From a virus, in the IMG/VR virus record IMGVR_UViG_3300044797_000098, positions 1-64,000 of that record: 64,000 nt of DNA. One strand, written 5' to 3'. The position numbers were made by a program, and so were the translations under genes. The notes beneath the pieces are model-generated. The model did no database searches and had not been told where the DNA came from. It saw nothing but the letters and a program-made list of their open reading frames with translations. Positions 23,090 through 32,345 of this stretch are shown piece by piece; the stretch's first letter is position 1; each line of letters starts with the position of its first letter.

Positions 23090-23287
23090 TTAATCGCCCC
23101 ATGTATCGCGACGTGGGGGCTGAGGTTTATCACCAGCAAGATAGTATCCAATTATTGCGAATATCCCGAAGAAAAAGCCAAGCACTGCTGCAAGTAATGG
23201 GTTGCGTTTTTCGATGTTAGCAATGTGCCAGCAGGCACATGTGCAAAAGACGGTGTATAGTAATCCGAATACATGATATAGGTTCAT
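23090..23287 (-). CDS. Two-helix membrane protein, possible holin (65 aa)
   Basis: Two hydrophobic segments (about 5-21 and 30-50) with a short polar turn and a charged tail. Size and neighbours fit a holin, but small unrelated membrane proteins look the same. Confidence 0.45.
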   Translation of the reverse strand: MNLYHVFGLLYTVFCTCACWHIANIEKRNPLLAAVLGFFFGIFAIIGYYLAGDKPQPPRRDTWGD

Positions 23288-23320
23288 TTGAAACTCCTAC
23301 ATCAATGCAGGAATGTGCAT

Positions 23321-23704
23321 TCAATCAACGAATACCACTTCCACGCCAATCTCGGCGAAGAAGTCAATCAAGTCTCTCTCACGAATCGCTTCTGATAGAT
23401 TCTGATTGTCATTGATATCCATCAGGTTCATACAAGTCTCGCTAAGAGTCGAACAACCTTCATACTCGAAGAATAGTCCTTCTGCTTCGGAAGCAAAACG
23501 AGCCCATTCTTCTCGATGGGATGCATCATATCCAATCGGAATATCCTCGGGAGAGGCAACATCCTTAATCCGCTCAGGTTCAAGACCGCATGCAAGTCCG
23601 AAAAACCCAAGACAACACATCTTGTTGTCAGCGGATCGTAATAGATAGGACTCGTTCCATCCTTCGCCCCGCAACCACTTACTGCGTTCAATAACGAGGT
23701 TCAT
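23321..23704 (-). CDS. Hypothetical protein (127 aa)
   Basis: The ATG at 23704 follows AAAGGA. Contains KMCCLGFFGLACGL, a pattern seen in conserved phage proteins, then acidic helices. No function known. Confidence 0.65.
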   Translation of the reverse strand: MNLVIERSKWLRGEGWNESYLLRSADNKMCCLGFFGLACGLEPERIKDVASPEDIPIGYDASHREEWARFASEAEGLFFEYEGCSTLSETCMNLMDINDNQNLSEAIRERDLIDFFAEIGVEVVFVD

Positions 23705-23717
23705 TGTCTTTGTCCTT

Positions 23718-23921
23718 TCATCCATCCGAGTGAAAATCTTCACGGTAATAATGTCCACTATCTTCCAGTGCTTCGAACGGCTCATTGCAGTTCGGGCAAT
23801 CATCGGGGTAATCATATTCGAGATCAATCTCTTCGTAATTGAGACCTTCGGAACTGGTATTCAACACACTGACTTCAACTTCGTGATCGCATTCGATGCA
23901 CGTGAGAGTGATTGTTTTCAT
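23718..23921 (-). CDS. Acidic zinc-ribbon protein (67 aa)
   Basis: CIEC and CPNC pairs form a zinc ribbon in an acidic protein. Typical of small phage regulators or adaptors, but unassigned. Confidence 0.65.
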   Translation of the reverse strand: MKTITLTCIECDHEVEVSVLNTSSEGLNYEEIDLEYDYPDDCPNCNEPFEALEDSGHYYREDFHSDG

Positions 23922-23930
23922 TGTGATATC

Positions 23931-24083
23931 CTATGCTGCAATGTCATCTTGTTGATGCGGTTGAGTTTCCATCCAATTCCTGATGTAGTCAAGACGGACA
24001 GTCCATTCGTGTCGAATGCGGTCAAGGTTCCATTTGACGAAGGCTGTGATGTAGATATCAGGACAGCCTTCGGGATTGTTCAT
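23931..24083 (-). CDS. Small hypothetical protein (50 aa)
   Basis: Starts MNNPEGCPD; overlaps the upstream 36-residue ORF (ATGA). Confidence 0.5.
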   Translation of the reverse strand: MNNPEGCPDIYITAFVKWNLDRIRHEWTVRLDYIRNWMETQPHQQDDIAA

Positions 24084-24190
24084 CGGACGTCAATCCCATT
24101 CAATAGATTGGTTTCATACCAAGCAATCAATAGACACCCGTATATTAGATTGAATGACACGATGAAAGTGAGAATTGATTGAAGAATCAT
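24080..24190 (-). CDS. Tiny membrane protein (36 aa)
   Basis: AAAGGA precedes the ATG. One hydrophobic helix. Its leader carries the large hairpin at 24215-24277. Confidence 0.5.
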   Translation of the reverse strand: MILQSILTFIVSFNLIYGCLLIAWYETNLLNGIDVR

Positions 24191-24214
24191 TTGAGTTGTT
24201 CCTTTCAAGAGTTT

Positions 24215-24277
24215 GCTCTCTATGTCTCCTAACTCTCAAGGCGAGTTAGTTATCCCTCCAAGACCAGCATAGAGAGC
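24215..24277 (-). promoter_or_regulatory. Structured leader (nested hairpin)
   Basis: GCTCTCTATG pairs with CATAGAGAGC and encloses a second stem, CTAACTC/GAGTTAG. It lies just upstream of the ribosome site of the 24080-24190 gene. Confidence 0.65.
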
Positions 24278-24320
24278 CAGTTTAGTTTTGCATTTTCCTA
24301 ATGCTTTGATTTGCCCCGAC

Positions 24321-24354
24321 CTTACACCCGTGTGTTTGAATGCACGGATGTAAG
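24321..24354 (-). terminator. Strong intercistronic hairpin after the helicase gene
   Basis: CTTACA.CCGTG...GCACGG.TGTAAG just after the helicase stop on the minus strand. There is no long T run, so it may stop transcription weakly or protect mRNA ends. Confidence 0.45.
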
Positions 24355-24368
24355 AGCAGAGAGATCAA

Positions 24369-26732
24369 TTACTGACTGATCTTTCTTTGGTATTCCATAT
24401 GGTCTTGTTCTTCCAACGATCGGAAGCGCATAATACCTTGCGTAATTGCTTTCCGTTTCTCTGTGTTAGTTCCACTAAGGATCTTCTTCAAGCTACGTGC
24501 AGGTAATCCTGTTATAGTTCTGCACGCATGACTATTGTCCTGATCATCAAGTCCACTTACCAGACTATCAAAATCAACGTCTCCTGTCATTAGGAAGTAT
24601 AGTGGAACTGCTCTCAGCGCGATCTTTGCTCTCTCTTTCTTGGCTTCTAGTGATAGCTCTTCTTTGTCTTTGGCAGGGTCTTTATCTCCGCCATTGCTAT
24701 CGGTATTACCATCAGTATTACCATCAGCGCTATCATCTTCGTCATCACTATCATCGCTATTACCACTGTCATCTAGTCGCCTAGAGTTCTTGCCGTTCTT
24801 CACGTCGGACTTGTTTACTTCGATACCCTTGATCTTAGATCCATTCAGTTCGATATCATCAAGTCCTTCAACTAAGTCATCAAGGTTTATAGGAAGAAGA
24901 TCCTCGAACAATGATTGAAGTCCAACAAGACTGGTTGATCTGCCGAATCCCTCTTCCAGTTTAGCGATGAGTTCGTCGGCATTCATTGCTTTGAATTCCG
25001 TTCCCTCATAGCATAGAACGTTGAACACCTTCAACATCTCATTCAGAATTGGCTTCGGGTTAGCACCGTTAGCCGTAGCCTGAGCGAGCGTATACAAGTG
25101 TTCAAGCGTGCGATTGGGATTGAAGTCGAATACATAGCATTCGTGCTTCATTCCAACCCATGGTGTTTGTCCTCGGAATATAAGCTGAAAATACAACTGA
25201 GCGGATGTCATATCCGACAGAATAAATACCGATCCCCATTCGGGGATCGATACTCCGTGCCCTAGCTTTCCACATGAAAGAGTAATCGTTCCAATGTGTT
25301 TCTTGTTGCGACCACTCTCTACGTCTGCAATTCTGCTCTTGACGAGTTGAACAGTATCAGGTCCTTCATCACCATTAGCACCTGCTGCAATGATGATATC
25401 ATAATGCTTATAAACTCGGTGTTTTTTAAGCATAGCTGCGGTAAGTTCCACGGCTTTCACATTGCGAGGTAGATACCATAGAGCATGCCGAAGATTGATT
25501 TCGGAATACCTAGAGTGCTTTGAGTATGGCATCTCCAACTCATGAGACATCATATCAAGAAAAGATTTGACGGACTTTTCATTGATGAATGAGGGAACTC
25601 CTTTTACCTTTTCTTCAATCGAAAAGAGTTTTGTGAATGTGAAGCCCTCGTCTTCGGTGAAGACGTCGGCATCCTCATACAACTCTGGAGAGAGAAGAAT
25701 GGTATGTAATGTCATAGGGCAGAGCCAATAGTATTGCCCATCTTTCTCAGCATTAGCTTGTCCGAGTCGAGCAAGCTCTTCTGCGCGAACATATTGCTCG
25801 TTTAGATATGACCAAGAGAACATTGCGTCTGGTTCGAAACGCTCTTCCAATAGAGCACGGAAGGGCGTTCCACTAAGATTGAGAATGTGCTTACAGTTAA
25901 GCTTAGCAAGCGCCTCTTTCGTGTTCGGAGTATCGAATGCGAGATGACACTCATCTTTGATGAGAAGATCGAATACCATGTTTGGGAAGTTCTTGAACTT
26001 AGGCTTCAATAATCCTTCTTTGGTTAGACGAGCAAGATCCTGCAATGATGCGAATATGATTGTTCGCTTGTTAGGATCGACAACGATCGGATCACTAACC
26101 TTACTTGCATCAATGAAGTTATCCTTGCCGAAGTCAAAATCGACATGATCCATTGCGTCAATCCAAGATTGTTTCGTATCAGTAGGACGACCAGTCAAAA
26201 TAAGAACGAGACCGAAATCCATTCTCATAATGAGCTGGTATGCAGCGTGCGTCTTACCAAAACGCATCTTACAATCCCAGAGAAACTCTCTCGTAAGATT
26301 TTCATCCTTAGACATGAAGGCAATGGTAATCGCTAGGCATTCGTCTTGTTCAGAACGAAGAAGAAACGATAGCAACTTACGATTACCATGATTGGCTGCA
26401 TTGAAGTAGAGAGTGATCTGTTGGACAAGGAAGTTATAGTCAGACACTAGTAGAGAGATTACTTCTCTGCCCCTACCACGATTGGCTCCGAACTTCTTTG
26501 CGAACGTAGAACATAGATGCTTACGGACACCTGCATCACCAAGATTAGTAGGGAAGAAGCAATGTTCAATATCACCTGGACAATGACGCTGATGTTCTCC
26601 GAGACGTTGATCGCGAGCACCAGCATTGTTATCAGACAATCCAATCTTGAAGTTGACACGATCAGTTGGAAGAAGATTGGTTATGTTGGGCCCAGTAAGA
26701 TACACACCGCGAGTATGAATAGGAGCAGCCAT
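24369..26732 (-). CDS. Helicase with N-terminal GIY-YIG/T5orf172-like domain
   Basis: 787 residues. Residues 8-105 (YLTGP, FKIGLS, RLGEHQRH, GRGREV) have the order of the T5orf172/GIY-YIG nuclease fold. A superfamily 2 helicase core follows: Walker A MRFGKT (156-161), DECH (260-263), SGTP (287-290) and a motif V/VI region (GHGVSIPEWG, QLIFRGQTP). The C-terminal part is acidic with DDSDDED-type runs. It closes an operon with two methyltransferase-like genes, as in restriction-type or genome-protection systems. Substrate unknown. Confidence 0.8.
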   Translation of the reverse strand: MAAPIHTRGVYLTGPNITNLLPTDRVNFKIGLSDNNAGARDQRLGEHQRHCPGDIEHCFFPTNLGDAGVRKHLCSTFAKKFGANRGRGREVISLLVSDYNFLVQQITLYFNAANHGNRKLLSFLLRSEQDECLAITIAFMSKDENLTREFLWDCKMRFGKTHAAYQLIMRMDFGLVLILTGRPTDTKQSWIDAMDHVDFDFGKDNFIDASKVSDPIVVDPNKRTIIFASLQDLARLTKEGLLKPKFKNFPNMVFDLLIKDECHLAFDTPNTKEALAKLNCKHILNLSGTPFRALLEERFEPDAMFSWSYLNEQYVRAEELARLGQANAEKDGQYYWLCPMTLHTILLSPELYEDADVFTEDEGFTFTKLFSIEEKVKGVPSFINEKSVKSFLDMMSHELEMPYSKHSRYSEINLRHALWYLPRNVKAVELTAAMLKKHRVYKHYDIIIAAGANGDEGPDTVQLVKSRIADVESGRNKKHIGTITLSCGKLGHGVSIPEWGSVFILSDMTSAQLYFQLIFRGQTPWVGMKHECYVFDFNPNRTLEHLYTLAQATANGANPKPILNEMLKVFNVLCYEGTEFKAMNADELIAKLEEGFGRSTSLVGLQSLFEDLLPINLDDLVEGLDDIELNGSKIKGIEVNKSDVKNGKNSRRLDDSGNSDDSDDEDDSADGNTDGNTDSNGGDKDPAKDKEELSLEAKKERAKIALRAVPLYFLMTGDVDFDSLVSGLDDQDNSHACRTITGLPARSLKKILSGTNTEKRKAITQGIMRFRSLEEQDHMEYQRKISQ

Positions 26733-26750
26733 TGTGATTGTCTTTCGTTG

Positions 26751-28274
26751 TTATACGTCGTCTAGATTGATTACATTGGCAAGACGATCGAAGTCTCTCG
26801 ACGTCTTTGGTTGTCGTTGCTTCTTTTCTGCTTTGGCTTTGGGGGCTTTGGCAGGCTTGTTTCCCTTACTGCGAAACACGATATAATTTCGTGTAGTTTT
26901 TTCCACATGTTCAATCTCTTCCTTAGAGAGATCAAACATCGCATAGAGATCTTCGTTCGAATACGAACGAGTGAAGTCGAGATACGGAACGAATTTGAAT
27001 GTCTTGGATGAAGTATTCTTTACCTTCAGAAGTGAAACAAGATACTGTACGAGATAGGTATTGATGAATGCTTCCGCGTTCTTTACCTCTTCATTGGTAT
27101 CAAAAACACCAATCACGAGATACGTTTCACTAACGATGTTGCCAGGCTTCACAATGAATGTCTTGCCGGTCGAACCACGTTCCGCTCCATACGCCTTTGG
27201 AATACAGAGTTTCCACTTATCAATAGTATCTAAGTTTTTGGCGATATGTTTCTTGTTAACAAGCTTAGTCATCTCTCCACCGCCACTACCGCCTTTAACA
27301 TGGCATACATATGACGTTTCAAAATCGTCTGACCAATCCGAATAATTGCTTCGCAATCCATATGGATTGGAGAGTAGCATCTTAGATTCAAAAAACGTAT
27401 CGCACTTTGCTACCACCTTATCACGAATTGTTACTCCCACAACAAGAATAACCTCCTGTCCCTCAAGATTCATATCTTTACCATTGATCTTTACGACATG
27501 ATCGTTCTTGGAAGCTTCCCACATAAAATACATCACACCACCAGGAATAAGCACACCAGGAAACCAGTCTTCCGATTTTTCCGTAGAAACTATGTTCGTA
27601 AGCTTCTTACACGAGAGCATCATTTTCAAAAATGATGACGTGCTTTTTCCATTACCAGTCATCCACGGAGCAGGAATAACCATACTAAGATAGCTTGGAT
27701 TACACTCAGTTGCTTTTTGCACGAAGTCAGGATACAATGCACCAGCCGACGCACCTCCTCCACCAGCACCATCACTCAATTGGTAAGGCGGATTGCCAAC
27801 AATACAATCAAACTTCACATACGTTTCTTTCCCATTAGCTTCCTTCTTCACCATAACTTCTCCGTTCTTACCTAGTCTTGCTTTCAGGAAGTCTCGCGTC
27901 TGAACATTCCCTTTCAGCGTCAGAAACCCCCTCATATTATTCCACACTTTGCCTAGATAGTTCCTACGAACAATTAGCTCGCAAGCAGGCGTAGGAGCGA
28001 ATGAATAAATCATCTCATTGACAATCCAGTTTCGTCTCTCTTCGTAATCTGGAATAGCAACAATCAATCCCATCATCAATCGTCGAAACAACTCCAACTC
28101 AAACTCACCGTTCTTGCTAACAGGCACAAGCCACTTCAATCGAGGATTACTCCACACATCTTTAGGAAACGACTCACACATATTGAAAACCAACGGTGCG
28201 GGCGTCTTCACCATCTGATTCTCATTCTTCTTTTGAACGGGATTAGGAAGTCGGGCATGAAACGCAGCAGTCAT
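26751..28274 (-). CDS. N6-adenine methyltransferase-like subunit with degenerate motif I
   Basis: ATG at 28274 chosen (AAGGA upstream; an in-frame TTG lies at 28283). NPPY at 161-164 is the catalytic motif IV of amino-methyltransferases. The N-terminal part (PKDVW...WLVPVSKNGEFELELFRRL) aligns with the motif I region of the gene upstream, but the Gly-rich SAM loop is degraded. So SAM binding and catalysis may be divided between two proteins, or this subunit may be regulatory. It also resembles Eco57I-type enzymes. Confidence 0.75.
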   Translation of the reverse strand: MTAAFHARLPNPVQKKNENQMVKTPAPLVFNMCESFPKDVWSNPRLKWLVPVSKNGEFELELFRRLMMGLIVAIPDYEERRNWIVNEMIYSFAPTPACELIVRRNYLGKVWNNMRGFLTLKGNVQTRDFLKARLGKNGEVMVKKEANGKETYVKFDCIVGNPPYQLSDGAGGGGASAGALYPDFVQKATECNPSYLSMVIPAPWMTGNGKSTSSFLKMMLSCKKLTNIVSTEKSEDWFPGVLIPGGVMYFMWEASKNDHVVKINGKDMNLEGQEVILVVGVTIRDKVVAKCDTFFESKMLLSNPYGLRSNYSDWSDDFETSYVCHVKGGSGGGEMTKLVNKKHIAKNLDTIDKWKLCIPKAYGAERGSTGKTFIVKPGNIVSETYLVIGVFDTNEEVKNAEAFINTYLVQYLVSLLKVKNTSSKTFKFVPYLDFTRSYSNEDLYAMFDLSKEEIEHVEKTTRNYIVFRSKGNKPAKAPKAKAEKKQRQPKTSRDFDRLANVINLDDV

Positions 28275-28279
28275 TGTAG

Positions 28280-28849
28280 TCAATCCTTTTTCAGGTGCAG
28301 GAGTTCTTCATACAAACGCTTGTTAGTCCTACCGTTAGGACATTCTTCGTTGTTGTCTATGGCGGATAGTATCTTGTCGATCTTGGTTAGAGCTTCAGTC
28401 TTATTCCTATTAGGAAGACTATCGAAGTGCTTCCACTTTAGATTGTCTTTTAATGTATCCTTGGTCGGGCGTATATTGTTCTCGACAATACACGCAACAC
28501 GTTTTCTTATAGCGAACCAGGCAGCTCCTTTATACCCGTGTTGTATAGCATATGGAATAACAACGTTGGCATAGATACGCATATGACATTCACGAACATT
28601 GTCGATCATAATGTCGACACCGAACGTCGTATTGAGTGCAGCCATTAGATCATGCCCGTATGCCAACTTACGCCGTAAAATACCGAGAATGAATTGACCA
28701 TTACCGCACGTAGGTTCGAGCCAGTTTTTCTCCTCTTGCCATGCATCTTCTGGAAACTGATTGAGCATCTGCTCAACAAGGAAGTCTGGCGTAAATACTT
28801 CACCAACATCCTTTACTCGTTCCTTAGATTTGATTAGTGATACCGACAT
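28280..28849 (-). CDS. Methyltransferase N-terminal subunit (SAM-binding motif)
   Basis: 189 residues from the ATG at 28849 after AGGGAG. VFTPDFLVEQML (motif X) and EPTCGNGQFI (motif I, SAM loop) are typical of N6-adenine methyltransferases of type I/IIG restriction systems. No catalytic NPPY is present; it is in the following gene, 5 nt away. Confidence 0.78.
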   Translation of the reverse strand: MSVSLIKSKERVKDVGEVFTPDFLVEQMLNQFPEDAWQEEKNWLEPTCGNGQFILGILRRKLAYGHDLMAALNTTFGVDIMIDNVRECHMRIYANVVIPYAIQHGYKGAAWFAIRKRVACIVENNIRPTKDTLKDNLKWKHFDSLPNRNKTEALTKIDKILSAIDNNEECPNGRTNKRLYEELLHLKKD

Positions 28850-28865
28850 ATACAACTCCCTATAT

Positions 28866-28894
28866 ACTATATCATATGATTTTATTTATGGCAA
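28866..28894 (-). promoter_or_regulatory. Promoter of the methyltransferase-helicase operon
   Basis: TTGCCA and TATAGT with 17-nt spacing on the minus strand. It overlaps the start of the divergent plus-strand gene. Confidence 0.6.
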
Positions 28895-29181
28895 TGAAAA
28901 CGCATGATGGTATGAATACTTTTAACTTTTCACCAATGCCAGTCCCGCGCATACAACACGACTTTCAACAATCGTCATTAGTATGGGATTCAATTGCTTT
29001 ATCGCTTATTAGTTCCTTGAACGGACATACCTATACAAGGTGTATCAAGTGCGGATGTTATCGACGAGAAACCATTGTAAAATCATCATCTTACGGAAAC
29101 ATCTCTGTATCATACGGACAATCTACTTCAATAGTAAGTATGGTATCTGATTGGAATCAATCAGTTCCTAATTGTCTCTAA
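28876..29181 (+). CDS. Plus-strand small protein with zinc-knuckle motif
   Basis: About 101 residues from 28876, or 95 from 28894. CIKCGC is followed by a Ser-rich tail. It diverges from the methyltransferase operon, and the shared start region could give mutual control. No ribosome site is obvious. Confidence 0.45.
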   Translation: MILFMAMKTHDGMNTFNFSPMPVPRIQHDFQQSSLVWDSIALSLISSLNGHTYTRCIKCGCYRRETIVKSSSYGNISVSYGQSTSIVSMVSDWNQSVPNCL

Positions 29182-29242
29182 TCATACTTTGACTTCCCCA
29201 CCCTTACATTCGCTCGCACGAACGCAAGAGTAGAAACTTCAA

Positions 29243-29437
29243 TTATCGACAATCACCCGTGCAAGTAGTGGTGCAAGGAGCACACTTTCCTCCACACCCA
29301 TAACAATAAGTAGTGCACGTACAAAACGACGGATGAATGCCTTCCGACGCTTGCACGGTCGCCTCTGCACCGAAGATACAGAGACCGAAAAGACCAAGAC
29401 CAATAGCAGTAAGAACAACCGTTGCAACCTTCTTCAT
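29243..29437 (-). CDS. Secreted Cys-rich peptide (64 aa)
   Basis: GGAG precedes the ATG. Signal peptide (MKKVATVVLTAIG...) then a 28-residue tail with nine cysteines (CTC, CYGC, CAPC...). Looks like a small disulphide-rich or metal-binding secreted peptide; function unknown. Confidence 0.65.
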   Translation of the reverse strand: MKKVATVVLTAIGLGLFGLCIFGAEATVQASEGIHPSFCTCTTYCYGCGGKCAPCTTTCTGDCR

Positions 29438-29516
29438 GACCTATTCTCCTTCATGTCGGACTGAATTGTCCGCCACCACACCCATACACATATGCACGGA
29501 TGCGGTAGCAGAAACT

Positions 29517-29936
29517 TCAATTATTGAATGGATTGGCGTCCAGGATAGGACGTGATAGAATGGGAGAGGATGAGAGAGCAGTGGAGGAACTATGTTCAAT
29601 AGTGATAGTGAGATTCATTGTCTGATTGTTTTCTTTACATCTGAACATAATTGCTTCAGTAGAAGAAGTTGACGACTTCCAAGAACCGACGCCGTGAAAT
29701 GCGAAACCACGACTATCTGATACGGTATCTTTGTTATCGCTTGCGATCTCATATCCTCTTTCAGCGCAATAATCCCCCATCGCTACGAGACAACCAGCAT
29801 GATCATCATAGCATGTGGCAATGTGCCAACGTTTTCCGTCTGGTCCCATAATCCAATGTGGATTCTGCGCATTATTGATCTTGCCGGCACAACCCGTCAT
29901 CATTGACAGTCCAACAATAACCATTAGCATCTTCAT
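29517..29936 (-). CDS. Lipoprotein of unknown function (139 aa)
   Basis: Start at the second in-frame ATG with GAGAGG upstream. A clear signal sequence with lipobox (MMTGC-AG), then a soluble domain with three cysteines. Confidence 0.65.
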   Translation of the reverse strand: MKMLMVIVGLSMMTGCAGKINNAQNPHWIMGPDGKRWHIATCYDDHAGCLVAMGDYCAERGYEIASDNKDTVSDSRGFAFHGVGSWKSSTSSTEAIMFRCKENNQTMNLTITIEHSSSTALSSSPILSRPILDANPFNN

Positions 29937-29948
29937 TATCATTACCTC

Positions 29949-30257
29949 TCAGTTGCAGCACCAAGTGTCCCATTCCACACCCTTCACAACAACCGTCGGA
30001 CTCGGATGCACACATCCCGATTGAGGAGCAACACCACCATCCACAGGACTACTACATAGATACAATCCCTTCGCGCACACATAGATTTGATCACTCGTGG
30101 GCTGACCCTGATCCAATGTGCAACTGATATGAGCACTACCAGCGTCGGGAGTTTTTGCTTCTTGCACAACCATATCAACCGATTCACCAACAGTATCAAC
30201 TGGGCTCGAACAAGCAACAACCGAACCAAACAACACACTCATCACAATGAACTTCAT
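29949..30257 (-). CDS. Cys-rich lipoprotein (102 aa)
   Basis: AAGGAG precedes the ATG at 30257. Signal sequence ending GSVVAC-SS (lipobox), then eight cysteines including a terminal WCC. A neighbour of two other exported proteins. Confidence 0.65.
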   Translation of the reverse strand: MKFIVMSVLFGSVVACSSPVDTVGESVDMVVQEAKTPDAGSAHISCTLDQGQPTSDQIYVCAKGLYLCSSPVDGGVAPQSGCVHPSPTVVVKGVEWDTWCCN

Positions 30258-30268
30258 TTCGCTCTCCT

Positions 30269-30466
30269 TCAATTCACAAAACAGTAAATACAAAACAACA
30301 TAAGCCCAAACAAAAACGATACAATCATATCCTCCTTCAATGCAGGAGGAATTAGTGTATCATGCTCAGACTCATCTATCAATCTCTCAAACACAACCGT
30401 ATCAGTATTGGCTGGAATGCTAACCGCTTCCGTCAATGTCGCTGGGGGTAGAATTAGATTGCTCAT
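30269..30466 (-). CDS. C-terminally anchored membrane protein (65 aa)
   Basis: AAAGGA lies upstream. A polar acidic N-terminus and a single hydrophobic helix at the extreme C-terminus. Confidence 0.6.
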   Translation of the reverse strand: MSNLILPPATLTEAVSIPANTDTVVFERLIDESEHDTLIPPALKEDMIVSFLFGLMLFCIYCFVN

Positions 30467-30543
30467 TTACATTGTCCTTTCATGTGTGTGTATAATTGAA
30501 TTACATGCCATGACACCCAGTGAAGGATGCCATAGCATATACG

Positions 30544-30729
30544 TCAATCAATCTTGCTGAGATCAACAATCTCAGTCGAGAACCCAAGCAACTTATAATC
30601 GCTGGCTTGACTTTGTGCCAATTCAAGATAGTGCCATACGTAAGCCTTCTTGATGTCAAGAGTCCAAGTTATTTCACAACTGTCATTTCTTTCGTACTTA
30701 TTACCATGCTTGATGACAAAACCCTTCAT
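30544..30729 (-). CDS. Hypothetical protein (61 aa), MKGFVI type
   Basis: AGGAG 7 nt before the ATG. The same opening style as 20704-20922 (MKGYVV). Confidence 0.6.
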   Translation of the reverse strand: MKGFVIKHGNKYERNDSCEITWTLDIKKAYVWHYLELAQSQASDYKLLGFSTEIVDLSKID

Positions 30730-30742
30730 GAGTATCTCCTAA

Positions 30743-31681
30743 TCAGTTGTCATCCAAGTTGATTACAACCGCGTCCGTCTTCTCTTTCTTCGTTCGCTTG
30801 CCTTTGACAGTAGGCTCAACTACCAACGGCTTCCTATACTCCTCTTCACTTATCACGCGCGCCTTAGTTGGTCGCTTGAAGAATGCGAAGTGTGCTTCTC
30901 TTCCCGGCACCAACATCGCTTCGAATTGCACGAAGCATCCAATCAACACATCACCATTAGTAGCAGACAACTCATTAGGACAAGTTCCCCAGCACAACCA
31001 ATTACCAGCAGGCGTTTCTACCTTCACCGTCATACGAAGAACAATTCCGAAGTCGCTCTCTTGCACCTTGCGACTAATCATCCGACCTCTAATAACAACT
31101 CTGTCATTAGATACCGGCGCAGGAATCATAACCTCTGCCGGCATACTCGCACGCTCCAACACTTCCTTTGCAAGTTTCATTGCGAATGCTACTTGCTTCT
31201 CGCTCAATGCATGATATCGATTCAACTTGTCATTCATGTCTCTAAGGATATCATGATCAACTTCCAATGCTTCTGCTAAGCCCGGATTAGCAGCAAGGAA
31301 GTTCGCACGAATGATGCGATTGTGTTCCGCTTGAATGACTGCTGCACGCCTACGCTTGATTGACTCCAATGCAGCATTGAAGTCGTCTCTGTCTGCAAGC
31401 ATTGCATACTTGTCAGCACAATCATGACCGACATGGATCAGGTGCCCAGTGGGAATGTGTTGCCAGATATCACCGTATCTGTAATTAGCGCCACATATTC
31501 CACACTTGCCCATTGAGCCCCACATTTTTCCTTCTCGGTGCCAACCCACACCTTCACATAACTCCCGTGCTTCTTTGATACCGTAGCAATCATCGTAGCC
31601 ATTCGGCATAGCGTATGACATAACGTAATTGTAATCGACTGGAACAATTGCTCCGGGTCTATGTATATCTGTGCGCGCCAT
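30743..31681 (-). CDS. Zinc-binding phage protein (312 aa)
   Basis: CGICG (about residues 59-63) and VGHDCADKY form a zinc site of a kind seen in conserved phage proteins. A long helical middle (LESIKRRRAAVIQAEHN) and a beta C-terminal domain follow, then a lysine-rich tail ending in INLDDN; the methyltransferase subunit ends INLDDV. Function unknown. Confidence 0.7.
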   Translation of the reverse strand: MARTDIHRPGAIVPVDYNYVMSYAMPNGYDDCYGIKEARELCEGVGWHREGKMWGSMGKCGICGANYRYGDIWQHIPTGHLIHVGHDCADKYAMLADRDDFNAALESIKRRRAAVIQAEHNRIIRANFLAANPGLAEALEVDHDILRDMNDKLNRYHALSEKQVAFAMKLAKEVLERASMPAEVMIPAPVSNDRVVIRGRMISRKVQESDFGIVLRMTVKVETPAGNWLCWGTCPNELSATNGDVLIGCFVQFEAMLVPGREAHFAFFKRPTKARVISEEEYRKPLVVEPTVKGKRTKKEKTDAVVINLDDN

Positions 31682-31754
31682 TGTTTGTTTCCTTTGTTAT
31701 TGCACCACGCAAGCACGCGCATGTGCGTATGCTTGCATAGAACACTAACACATA

Positions 31755-32123
31755 TCAACCAGCGCGAATGAAATACCGAACACCCTGATATTCGATTTCG
31801 TTATAGTCGCTTTCACAATCATCACTCACAGCGCGCCAATCGATATTGCTTCTGATTACTTCGGGCAGGTGAGAAAGATCGGGATGCATCTCCTCCATCT
31901 GATCCTCAATGTAGTCCTCAAAATCACCTTCTTCGATCAAGCAATCATCGATATTTTTGCTATACACATGCAAGTCGCCAAGCGTATCCTCAATGGCAAT
32001 CAACTCGTTATACTTCGCTTCTTCGTCTTCGTCAAAAGATTGACCGTCAGTACCAAAACAACCTGCTTTCTCGCGCAAGTCATCCAATTCATTCGCAAGG
32101 TCTTTGAGAGATAGAGTATTCAT
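31755..32123 (-). CDS. Conserved phage-type acidic protein (122 aa)
   Basis: The pattern EEGDFEDYIEDQ...IDWRAV..DCESDYNEIEYQGVRYF follows a family frequent in large phages, in which a FExY region precedes IDW and a DYxxVxFxGxxY end. It is sometimes listed beside antirestriction genes, but no activity is certain. Confidence 0.65.
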   Translation of the reverse strand: MNTLSLKDLANELDDLREKAGCFGTDGQSFDEDEEAKYNELIAIEDTLGDLHVYSKNIDDCLIEEGDFEDYIEDQMEEMHPDLSHLPEVIRSNIDWRAVSDDCESDYNEIEYQGVRYFIRAG

Positions 32124-32132
32124 TGTGTCCTC

Positions 32133-32345
32133 CTAATAGAGACTGTCAGCGTTATCGTTGTTGCCCTTGTAATAGGACACGTCGCCGTCCTTGTCAAGTT
32201 TCACGCACATGGCAGACTGGAATATCCGACATACATTATGACCGGGCGTTTCCATCTTCGCAAGCCACTTCACCTTCTTCTTTACTGCATCGAGGTTCTT
32301 GCAATAGTAATACACTTGCGGATTGACGAATACGATGTAGTTCAT
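32133..32345 (-). CDS. Hypothetical protein (70 aa)
   Basis: Short beta-rich protein (MNYIVFVNPQVYYY). The start touches the next gene's stop. Confidence 0.6.
   Translation of the reverse strand: MNYIVFVNPQVYYYCKNLDAVKKKVKWLAKMETPGHNVCRIFQSAMCVKLDKDGDVSYYKGNNDNADSLY

Noticed and set aside
24602-24918. Ser/Leu/His-rich plus-strand ORFs opposite the helicase gene
   Set aside because: Mirror of the acidic Asp/Asn-rich tail of the helicase; no start signals.
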